A stretch of 5,759 nucleotides of DNA. Source: an uncultured Eubacteriales bacterium. GTDB taxonomy: Bacteria; Bacillota; Clostridia; Lachnospirales; Lachnospiraceae. Below are positions 1 through 5,759 of this stretch, one piece after another. The position numbers and the translations under genes were made by a program. Location of the stretch: NCBI GenBank assembly GCA_900313855.1, contig OMSZ01000403.1:1-5759 (forward strand), given 5' to 3'. Under the pieces are notes generated by a model. That model saw nothing but the letters and a program-made list of their open reading frames with translations. It had not been told where the DNA came from and did not search any database. Numbering within the stretch: the first letter of the stretch is position 1; the number at the start of each line of letters is the position of its first letter.

Positions 1-1567
1 CATTTTTTCTATTTGCAAAAACACGAATAACTGTCATTGCATAATATAATTGCATTGCAACAAAGCTAGACTCTCCCTGTTTTCCAAGTCTTAAACAGTC
101 ATTCCAGTCAGCATGAAGTCCTGCTGGCATCTTGTGATTTCCAAGATGATTCATGGAAAAATCAATAGCTCTTTTTAAATGCTCATATACAGTGCCTTCA
201 CCGCCGTTAGCAAATAATATAACCTCATCAATAAAATCTACATTTCCTGATTCTGAAATGTATTTGTATACAGTAGGGAACAACCACAAAGCATCATCTG
301 CACGATAAGCCGGATGTCCTGTAGCTTTAACATAAGATGCATCATCAGGTGTATCCTCATGTCCTGCGTTGTGATTGAATTTAACAAGAGGAAGTCCTCC
401 ACCGTTATCAACCTGAGCAGAGAGCATGAATCTTATCTTCTCGAGTGCCATTTCAGGATTAAGATGAATAATTCCCTGTATATCCTGAACTGTATCACGA
501 TAACCATATCCGTTTCTAAGTCCGCAATATGTAAATGAAGCAGCACGAGACCATATAAATGTCATGAAGCACTGGTAAGCATTCCATGTATTGATCATAT
601 TGTTAAAGCTCTCTGACGGTGTATTAACCTGAAGATGACTAAGCTGACCGTGCCAGTAAGTAATAAGCTCCTGAACCTCCTTATCAGTTACCGCTTCAAC
701 ATCAGCATAACTTCCAATAATATCACTTGCAGTCTTTTCGTCCTTCATTCCAAGGACAAACGTTATTACCTTTTCCTCGCCGGGTGCAAGAGAAATCTTA
801 GTATGCAGACCTCCGCAACCATTTGAGTTATAGTTAAGTGTATTATCACATTCTCCGTTCTCGACTGCCACAGGATTACCATATCCATGATATCTACCGA
901 TAAAGCTCTCTTTATCTCCGTTATACGTAGCAACAGGATTGCCGGCAAGTCCAAAGAAACGTGATGTATTGGTATTGCCGTCAACGTCTGACTTAATATT
1001 CTCATTTATTGTCTGATAAATAAATGTATCCTTGAAATATGTCTTTGTTATGAAAAGCGTATACTGTAGGTTAACCTGATCCTGCTCGTAATTACAGTCA
1101 TTGGTAAACTCGGCGTAACCGAAAACCGAAAGGTTCTTTGCCTTATCAGATGTATTCTTAACCTTAAGTCTCCATACCTCGTATGTCTTATTAAGCGGCA
1201 CGTAATATAATGCTTCCGAATGTACTCCATCATAATCAGCCATTATATTAGTATATCCCGTACCATGATGACACTCACTCTTATACTGATCAAGCGGCTT
1301 TCCAACCGGCTGCCATGAAGCAGACCAGTAATCTCTCGTATCATCATCTCTTAAATAAATGTATCTTCCGGGCTGGTCAAACTGGTTAAAGATATAACGC
1401 AGAATTCTTCCGTGTGCACCGCTCTTCTCAAAGCTGTAACCACCCGCATTGTTAGAAATGATCGCGCCATAAGCCGGAGAACCAAGATAATTGGTCCACG
1501 GAGCCGGTGTATCCGGCTTTGTGATCACATATTCTTTCGCCTTTTCATCAAAATAACCGTACTGCAT
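1..1567 (-). CDS. GH94 family disaccharide phosphorylase (cellobiose or chitobiose phosphorylase type), 3' end outside window
   Basis: Cytoplasmic enzyme expected to split a beta-linked glucose-type disaccharide with inorganic phosphate, giving a sugar 1-phosphate plus a free sugar. The first 522 codons are present; family members run to about 800 residues, so the missing third includes the C-terminal part of the catalytic barrel and its phosphate-binding residues. The start MQYGYFDEKAKEYVIT is typical of GH94, as are PAPWTNYLG and the NNAGGYSF segment. The N-terminal beta-sandwich covers roughly 1-270, followed by a helical linker and the start of the (alpha/alpha)6 barrel. Visible active-site positions are Arg341 (WSR), Arg351, Asp358 (GYRD), Trp488 and Asp490 in DWND, where the last Asp is the family's general acid. 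ATG at 1567 is fixed by a GGAGGAGG site 8 nt upstream. Family assignment is firm. The substrate is not: cellobiose is the likelier choice for a plant-fibre gut bacterium, but the N-terminal motifs also resemble chitobiose phosphorylase. Confidence 0.93.
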   Translation of the reverse strand, partial: MQYGYFDEKAKEYVITKPDTPAPWTNYLGSPAYGAIISNNAGGYSFEKSGAHGRILRYIFNQFDQPGRYIYLRDDDTRDYWSASWQPVGKPLDQYKSECHHGTGYTNIMADYDGVHSEALYYVPLNKTYEVWRLKVKNTSDKAKNLSVFGYAEFTNDCNYEQDQVNLQYTLFITKTYFKDTFIYQTINENIKSDVDGNTNTSRFFGLAGNPVATYNGDKESFIGRYHGYGNPVAVENGECDNTLNYNSNGCGGLHTKISLAPGEEKVITFVLGMKDEKTASDIIGSYADVEAVTDKEVQELITYWHGQLSHLQVNTPSESFNNMINTWNAYQCFMTFIWSRAASFTYCGLRNGYGYRDTVQDIQGIIHLNPEMALEKIRFMLSAQVDNGGGLPLVKFNHNAGHEDTPDDASYVKATGHPAYRADDALWLFPTVYKYISESGNVDFIDEVILFANGGEGTVYEHLKRAIDFSMNHLGNHKMPAGLHADWNDCLRLGKQGESSFVAMQLYYAMTVIRVFANRKN

Positions 1568-1575
1568 ATGTAATA

Positions 1576-1583
1576 CCTCCTCC
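1576..1583 (-). promoter_or_regulatory. strong ribosome binding site of the GH94 gene
   Basis: The minus strand reads GGAGGAGG, 8 nt before the ATG at 1567. It is close to a perfect anti-Shine-Dalgarno match and suggests high translation. It also fixes the start codon, since no other in-frame ATG nearby has such a site. Confidence 0.85.
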
Positions 1584-1603
1584 ATATATATGTTTTTATT
1601 GCA

Positions 1604-1646
1604 TAAATGCGAAACTCACATATAGTATTATTGAGTTTCGCATTTA
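1604..1646 (-). repeat. perfect 15-bp inverted repeat between pnp and the GH94 gene
   Basis: The arms TAAATGCGAAACTCA (1646-1632 on the minus strand) and TGAGTTTCGCATTTA (1618-1604) are exactly complementary and separated by a 13-nt AT-rich loop. In RNA this would be a stable 15-bp hairpin. It lies 65 nt after the pnp stop and 36 nt before the GH94 start. No run of U follows the 3' arm on either strand, so a classical intrinsic terminator is not supported. Alternatives are a two-half-site operator for a sugar-responsive regulator, or an mRNA stabilising or processing hairpin at the pnp/GH94 boundary. The repeat itself is certain; the role is inferred. Confidence 0.85.
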
Positions 1647-1650
1647 CTAA
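1622..1650 (-). promoter_or_regulatory. weak candidate promoter for the GH94 gene, inside the inverted repeat
   Basis: On the minus strand TTAGTA (1650-1645) and TACTAT (1627-1622) are separated by exactly 17 nt and match the sigma-A consensus at 3/6 and 4/6 positions. The -10 box would sit in the loop of the 15-bp inverted repeat, with one arm in the spacer and the other over the start site. That is a plausible geometry for repression. The match is weak in an AT-rich region and may be chance. Confidence 0.28.
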
Positions 1651-1665
1651 TTATTCAAGACTTGC

Positions 1666-1687
1666 TCCCACAACACTTTTGTCGGGA
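1666..1687 (-). other. small bulged hairpin after pnp
   Basis: On the minus strand TCCC pairs with GGGA and ACAA with TTGT, giving 8 bp with one bulged G and a 5-nt loop. It lies 25 nt after the pnp stop codon. No U-tract follows, so it is at best a weak terminator; it could protect the pnp mRNA 3' end or be incidental. Confidence 0.4.
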
Positions 1688-1711
1688 TCTTCCTCTTAAG
1701 TTATACTAATA

Positions 1712-3805
1712 TTATGCTTCTTCTACTGCATCCTTAAGGCTTAAGCTGATCTTACCCATACGATCGATCTCAAGAACCTTAACCTTAACCTCATCACCGA
1801 TATTGACTACATCCTCAACCTTGGCAACTCTCTCCTTAGCGAGCTTAGAAATATGGATAAGTCCGTCCTTGTTAGGTGCAAGCTCTACAAATGCACCGAA
1901 GTTCATTATACGGACAACCTTACCTTCATAAATCTTACCAACCTCGATTGGATCTACGATTGAATGAATTGTCTTAAGAGCCTTATCAATACCTGCCTGA
2001 TCTACGCCGCATACGAATACGCTTCCGTCATCATCGATATCGATCTTAACGCCTGTCTCCTCGATAATAGAGTTGATTGTCTTACCACGCTGACCGATAA
2101 CCTCACCGATCTTCTCAGGATCGATCTTAAGCTGTGAAATCTTAGGTGCCAAAGCTCCAACAGTCTCACGAGGCTTAGCGATTGCTTTAGACATAACTTC
2201 ATCCATGATATAAAGTCTTGCTTCTCTTGTACGGCGGATAGCTTCCTCAACGATAGGTCTTGTAAGACCATGAATCTTGATATCCATCTGGATAGCTGTA
2301 ATACCGTCATGTGTACCTGTTACCTTAAAGTCCATATCACCGAAGAAATCCTCAAGACCCTGGATATCTGTAAGTACGATATAATCATCATCTGTATCAC
2401 CTGTTACAAGACCACAGGAAATACCTGCTACCATTTTCTTAATAGGTACACCTGCTGCCATAAGTGACATGCAAGATGCACAAGTTGAACCCATTGATGT
2501 AGAACCGTTTGACTCAAATGTCTCTGAAACGGAACGGATTGCGTACGGGAATTCATCCTCACTTGGAAGTACAGGGATAAGAGCACGCTCAGCCAAAGCT
2601 CCATGTCCGATCTCACGACGTCCCGGACCTCTTGAAGGCTTAGTCTCACCAACAGAATATGAAGGGAAATTATACTGATGCATATATCTCTTATTTGTCT
2701 CTAAAAGATTAAGTCCGTCAATTTTCTGTGCCTCAGATAAAGGAGCAAGTGTTGTTACGTTACAGATCTGAGTCTGTCCACGTGTAAACATTGCAGAACC
2801 GTGAACACGGGGAATGATATCAATCTCTGCTGCAAGAGGACGGATCTGTGAGATCGCACGACCATCAGGACGCTTGTGGTCTTTTAAGATCATCTTACGA
2901 ACTGTCTTCTTCTGATACTGATAGATCGCCTCACCAAGTACTGCAAGCCACTCTTCGTTATCAGCGAACTTCTCTTCCAATCTCTCTGTAATCTGACGGA
3001 TGTTCTCCTCACGAACCTGCTTCTCATCAGTAAATACGGCTTTCTCCATCTCCTCCGGAGGAACAACCTCTTTGATCGCTGCGAATAATTCCTCAGGAAC
3101 TGCGCAGCTTGTATAAGCATGCTTAGGCTTTCCACACTCTGCAACGATCTTATTGATAAATGCAATAACTTCCTGATTAATTGCATGAGCTGCGTAAATA
3201 GCCTCGATCATCTTATCCTCAGGAATCTCATTAGCGCCCGCTTCGATCATGATAACCTTCTCTGCTGTTGAAGCAACAGTAAGCTTAAGATCAGATACTG
3301 CATTCTGAGCCTCATTAGGGTTAAATACAAACTCACCATTTATCATACCAACCTGAGTTGTTGCACAAGGTCCGTCAAACGGGATGTCTGAAATTGCTGT
3401 TGCAATTGCTGAACCCAACATTGCAGTAAGCTCAGGTGAACACTCAGGATCAACTGACATTACAAGGTTGTTAAGTGTTACATCATTTCTATAATCCTTA
3501 GGGAATAATGGTCTCATAGGACGATCAATAACACGTGATGTAAGGATAGCATTCTCGCTTGCCTTACCCTCTCTCTTGTTAAAACCTCCTGGAATCTTAC
3601 CAACTGAGTATAATTTCTCCTCATACTCAACTGACAATGGGAAGAAATCAATTCCCTCTCTTGGTTTCTCTGATGCAGTTGCTGTTGATAATACAACTGT
3701 ATCTCCATAGTGCATAAATGCTGCACCATTAGCCTGTGCTGCAACTCTTCCGACATCAACTCTTAATTTTCTGCCGGCAAGGTCCATCTCGAATGTCTTG
3801 TACAT
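1712..3805 (-). CDS. pnp: polynucleotide phosphorylase (PNPase)
   Basis: A 3'-to-5' exoribonuclease that uses phosphate to release nucleoside diphosphates, and in reverse can add 3' tails. It works as a trimeric ring in the cytoplasm, in mRNA decay and RNA quality control. The 697-residue product is full length and has the standard order: first RNase PH core (about 11-210), helical linker (about 238-308), catalytic RNase PH core (about 312-540), KH domain (about 555-612, with loop GQRG at 571-574) and S1 domain (about 621-691). Catalytic features are present: PGRREIGHG (394-402) with Arg396 and Arg397 for phosphate, NGSTSMGS (433-440), and metal-binding Asp486 and Asp492 in EDFFGDMD. The protein ends soon after S1, without a long tail. 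ATG at 3805 is preceded by AAAGGAG with 7-nt spacing. The gene has its own promoter and leader, and rpsO is not directly upstream. No frameshift or missing key residue was seen. Confidence 0.98.
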   Translation of the reverse strand: MYKTFEMDLAGRKLRVDVGRVAAQANGAAFMHYGDTVVLSTATASEKPREGIDFFPLSVEYEEKLYSVGKIPGGFNKREGKASENAILTSRVIDRPMRPLFPKDYRNDVTLNNLVMSVDPECSPELTAMLGSAIATAISDIPFDGPCATTQVGMINGEFVFNPNEAQNAVSDLKLTVASTAEKVIMIEAGANEIPEDKMIEAIYAAHAINQEVIAFINKIVAECGKPKHAYTSCAVPEELFAAIKEVVPPEEMEKAVFTDEKQVREENIRQITERLEEKFADNEEWLAVLGEAIYQYQKKTVRKMILKDHKRPDGRAISQIRPLAAEIDIIPRVHGSAMFTRGQTQICNVTTLAPLSEAQKIDGLNLLETNKRYMHQYNFPSYSVGETKPSRGPGRREIGHGALAERALIPVLPSEDEFPYAIRSVSETFESNGSTSMGSTCASCMSLMAAGVPIKKMVAGISCGLVTGDTDDDYIVLTDIQGLEDFFGDMDFKVTGTHDGITAIQMDIKIHGLTRPIVEEAIRRTREARLYIMDEVMSKAIAKPRETVGALAPKISQLKIDPEKIGEVIGQRGKTINSIIEETGVKIDIDDDGSVFVCGVDQAGIDKALKTIHSIVDPIEVGKIYEGKVVRIMNFGAFVELAPNKDGLIHISKLAKERVAKVEDVVNIGDEVKVKVLEIDRMGKISLSLKDAVEEA

Positions 3806-3812
3806 AACATTT

Positions 3813-3819
3813 CTCCTTT
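3813..3819 (-). promoter_or_regulatory. ribosome binding site of pnp
   Basis: The minus strand reads AAAGGAG with 7 nt before the ATG at 3805. It lies in an AU-rich, apparently unstructured stretch downstream of the long leader hairpin, so the hairpin does not itself cover the site. Confidence 0.8.
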
Positions 3820-3873
3820 AAAATAGATATAATATTTGCTGATAAACATATATATAATGATAACAGCATGTTG

Positions 3874-3964
3874 TTGTAATTAAGACACCGAAACAACTGA
3901 ACTGACGACACATCACTTCATGAAATGTCACCACTTCAGAAGTCTCGGCTGCGTCTTATCACAA
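3874..3964 (-). promoter_or_regulatory. long leader hairpin in the pnp 5' UTR
   Basis: In the minus-strand RNA, UUGUGAU (3964-3958) pairs with AUUACAA (3880-3874), AAGAC (3957-3953) with GUCUU (3886-3882), and CCGAGAC (3948-3942) with GUUUCGG (3894-3888). That makes 19 bp with two G-U pairs, one bulge and one asymmetric internal loop. CUGAA (3939-3935) with UUCAG (3901-3897) extends it inward, and the apical part can pair further through GACA and UGUC. The base of the stem lies only a few nt from the predicted transcription start. In E. coli the pnp leader also begins with a long stem-loop, which RNase III cuts so that PNPase can destabilise its own message. Whether this hairpin serves the same purpose is inference; the complementarity is read directly. 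Confidence 0.7.
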
Positions 3965-3972
3965 TCCCAAAA

Positions 3973-4001
3973 ATTATAACATATAAAGTCTTTTTCTGCA
4001 A
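3973..4001 (-). promoter_or_regulatory. sigma-A promoter of pnp
   Basis: The minus strand carries -35 TTGCAG (4001-3996) and a perfect -10 TATAAT (3978-3973), 17 nt apart. A TG one base before the -10 box makes it an extended -10 promoter. Transcription should begin near 3966, about 160 nt upstream of the pnp start. It lies just after the terminator of the preceding gene, so pnp is an independent unit. Confidence 0.82.
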
Positions 4002-4030
4002 AGGGTTTTTAATAAATATTGTTGGTAGTC

Positions 4031-4080
4031 AAAATAAAAAACCGGCATCGGAAAATTTCATCTCCGATACCGGTAAAACT
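4031..4080 (-). terminator. intrinsic terminator of the ABC-2 permease gene
   Basis: On the minus strand ACCGGTATCGGA (4074-4063) pairs with TCCGATGCCGGT (4052-4041) as 12 bp with one G-U, closing a 10-nt loop. TTTTTATTTT follows directly. The stem begins 11 nt after the stop codon at 4086-4088. This is a classical Rho-independent terminator for minus-strand transcription only, because the plus strand lacks a U-tract after the stem. Confidence 0.95.
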
Positions 4081-4085
4081 TTAAA

Positions 4086-5759
4086 TTATGATGATTTGTA
4101 AACAACTCTTTGCTCCTTTGGAGTCATATAATAAGCAAGAATTAAGAACACTATTATACACGATAACAAAATAACAACTCTGTGCCACATGGCAACTACG
4201 TAAGGCTGTGTAATCATGAATAATGTTCCTGCTATCAGGAATGCAAACAGATATTTAGAAAAATTAAAGTAAAATTCATTCCTACTAAGCTCTTTTTTCT
4301 TTGACAGTATAATTGATAAAACAAATAACAATACTCCTGTCAAACTATAAAACACAATATACTTTGTACTTTCTCCATCAAGATAATTCATTCTAAGCAA
4401 ATTACATATATCATCATCAATGAATGTTTTCTTAAATGTATTAACAGCTCCATCCATACTAAAGACAACCATAATAATCACTCCTATATATGCAATAGGT
4501 CTCATTATACCGTTAGTAAACATTTCCTCAATAAAATGAAGGAGTCCAACCATCATAAATACATAGAACATTCCGACAATCAAGCTATTTCTAACAATTC
4601 CAACACATAATGCGTAGTTATATCCTGCAGTCCTAATATCCGTATTAGGAAGATATATATATACAAGATAAATTAATGACACAGCAAATGGAATTATAAC
4701 AATCAAAAGATCATATAATATTGACTTAATCTTTTTCGTTATTCTGCTTTCCGGTAAAGTATAGTAGAATTCCATTACACTTCTATTTTTTTCCGACCAA
4801 TAACCGAAACATTTTGAACTAATCAGTAATGCAACAGTAACAAAAACGGTGGTAATTACAAAATTATATAGACTGCTCTTAAAAGTTGAATAAAAACAGT
4901 CTCTCAAAAAATCACTTATTATTCCATCATCTTCATGATAAGTGGTATAGATATCATTTATCATAACTTTAATATTATAGCTTGCTATCAACAATCCGAC
5001 TATTGATGTTATTATTACTCTATTAAGATTATATATTCTTGACAAAATGCTCCTTTTTGTTGCAAATCCGTCAGATAATTTTAATCTAAACTTTACAGGA
5101 GTTAATATATAAATGATGACTATTGTGACAGCAACAGCTGGTAACAAAGCGATTATCCAATTATCATTATAACCATCATAAGAGTTATAAAAGAAAACAT
5201 ATAATAATACAGCAAATATTAAAAAACCAATGAAAATTGCAAATAACCATTCTACAAATTTAAAATATGACAATCGTCCACCTTTAGTAAAATCACGCTT
5301 CTTACCGGCCAACCATATAAACAGAATTAACACTACAAGCGTAACTATGATTATAGCCAGGAGTAATGAAAACGGAATCGTTTTAAGATCAAAATTTGTG
5401 TTACCATAAACAATATTATCTGAAAACAAAGACGTATTATTTTCAAGCACTCCTTCTAAATAATCGAAACGAAATACCGGATGAATAATCGCATCTATTA
5501 CATTCTGCAAATATGATTTTTTCTGTTCCCACGCAAAAAGCGTATCTGCATTTAAAACTTGATATCGACCATAAGAATCTTGTTCATATTCAGCGGGACA
5601 TTTTGAAAAAACATTCATAACTATATCCGCAAGACCAAAATACGAATCAATATAATCTAAACCAATACATGAAACAACACCAACAATTACACCCGACAAA
5701 GCATTCTTACTAACCGTCATAGTTAAATACACCCATGTAAATATAAGTAAAAGAGTAAG
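4086..5759 (-). CDS. ABC-2 type transporter permease with duplicated modules, 5' end outside window
   Basis: Polytopic membrane protein, probably the membrane subunit of an ABC exporter whose ATPase would be encoded nearby, outside the window. The frame has no stop from 4086 up to the window edge (557 codons visible). The in-frame GTG at 5732 and ATG at 5720 lack ribosome binding sites and fall within or just after a hydrophobic segment, so the true start lies upstream. About 13 hydrophobic segments are visible, near residues 1-13, 19-34, 131-151, 171-191, 201-219, 246-261, 297-315, 351-370, 393-410, 422-437, 467-486, 503-521 and 528-545. The cytoplasmic motif RSVMEFYYTLPESR (326-339) matches the 'RSVDFYHSLPITR' type seen in many Firmicute ABC-2 permeases. 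The last five segments repeat the layout of the first five, including a basic KK loop and a final TP motif. Base composition is more AT-rich than in pnp. I cannot name the substrate; antimicrobial-peptide or cell-envelope export is typical of relatives. Confidence 0.75.
   Translation of the reverse strand, partial: LTLLLIFTWVYLTMTVSKNALSGVIVGVVSCIGLDYIDSYFGLADIVMNVFSKCPAEYEQDSYGRYQVLNADTLFAWEQKKSYLQNVIDAIIHPVFRFDYLEGVLENNTSLFSDNIVYGNTNFDLKTIPFSLLLAIIIVTLVVLILFIWLAGKKRDFTKGGRLSYFKFVEWLFAIFIGFLIFAVLLYVFFYNSYDGYNDNWIIALLPAVAVTIVIIYILTPVKFRLKLSDGFATKRSILSRIYNLNRVIITSIVGLLIASYNIKVMINDIYTTYHEDDGIISDFLRDCFYSTFKSSLYNFVITTVFVTVALLISSKCFGYWSEKNRSVMEFYYTLPESRITKKIKSILYDLLIVIIPFAVSLIYLVYIYLPNTDIRTAGYNYALCVGIVRNSLIVGMFYVFMMVGLLHFIEEMFTNGIMRPIAYIGVIIMVVFSMDGAVNTFKKTFIDDDICNLLRMNYLDGESTKYIVFYSLTGVLLFVLSIILSKKKELSRNEFYFNFSKYLFAFLIAGTLFMITQPYVVAMWHRVVILLSCIIVFLILAYYMTPKEQRVVYKSS

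Noticed and set aside
1652..1680. A tiny minus-strand frame of nine codons starting with GTG after the pnp stop, possibly a leader peptide.
   Set aside because: The nearest purine-rich stretch is too far from the GTG, the frame overlaps the small hairpin, and the peptide has no run of regulatory codons.
314..2678. Plus-strand open frames within the GH94 and pnp genes (for example 314-538, 635-826, 2270-2467, 2469-2678).
   Set aside because: They lie antisense to well-supported genes, lack ribosome binding sites and show no recognisable protein features. They are by-products of the codon pattern of the real genes.
1..3805. A functional link between pnp and the GH94 gene because both are phosphate-using lytic enzymes.
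   Set aside because: The chemistry is similar but the substrates and pathways are unrelated. Adjacency alone, with separate control signals, does not support a shared system.
3851..3880. A second pnp promoter (minus strand TTACAA, 17 nt, TATATA).
   Set aside because: Spacing is right but the hexamers match only 3/6 and 4/6 in a very AT-rich tract, and a far better promoter lies upstream. Its -35 would also overlap the leader stem.
5718..5732. Start codon of the permease at GTG 5732 or ATG 5720.
   Set aside because: The same frame stays open for nine more codons to the window edge, these codons encode a hydrophobic stretch, and no Shine-Dalgarno sequence precedes either codon. The gene is treated as 5'-truncated.

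Overview
The window looks like chromosomal DNA from a low-to-moderate GC Firmicute. It is most likely a gut or rumen member of the Lachnospiraceae, judged from the polynucleotide phosphorylase sequence, a clostridial-style ABC-2 permease and a GH94 disaccharide phosphorylase. This placement rests on recalled family sequences, not on a search. All three genes lie on the minus strand, so the order of transcription is from high to low coordinates.

Region by region, in transcription order: (1) 5759-4086 is the 3' part of a large polytopic membrane protein of the ABC-2 permease type. Its reading frame is still open at the window edge, so its start is outside. It ends at a textbook intrinsic terminator (4031-4080). 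(2) 4001-3806 is a self-contained control region for pnp. It has a strong promoter with an extended consensus -10 box, then a leader of about 160 nt whose first ~90 nt can fold into one long imperfect hairpin starting almost at the transcript's 5' end. (3) 3805-1712 is a complete, intact polynucleotide phosphorylase gene (pnp). (4) 1711-1568 is a 144-nt gap with a small bulged hairpin, a perfect 15-bp inverted repeat, a weak promoter candidate and a very strong ribosome binding site. (5) 1567-1 is the first 522 codons of a GH94 sugar phosphorylase, cut off by the window edge.

The genes look like three separate functional units: transport or export at the membrane, RNA turnover, and phosphorolytic use of a beta-linked disaccharide. 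pnp has its own promoter directly after the terminator of the permease gene, and rpsO, its frequent upstream partner, is absent. Whether the GH94 gene is read partly from pnp or only from its own promoter is open, because neither hairpin in the gap has a convincing U-tract.

The points most worth a second look are the long hairpin at the start of the pnp mRNA, which resembles the arrangement used for PNPase autoregulation in E. coli; the internal duplication in the permease, which suggests two fused permease modules; and the perfect inverted repeat in front of the GH94 gene. I saw no mobile element, CRISPR array, tRNA or rRNA, and nothing that clearly amounts to an undescribed system.
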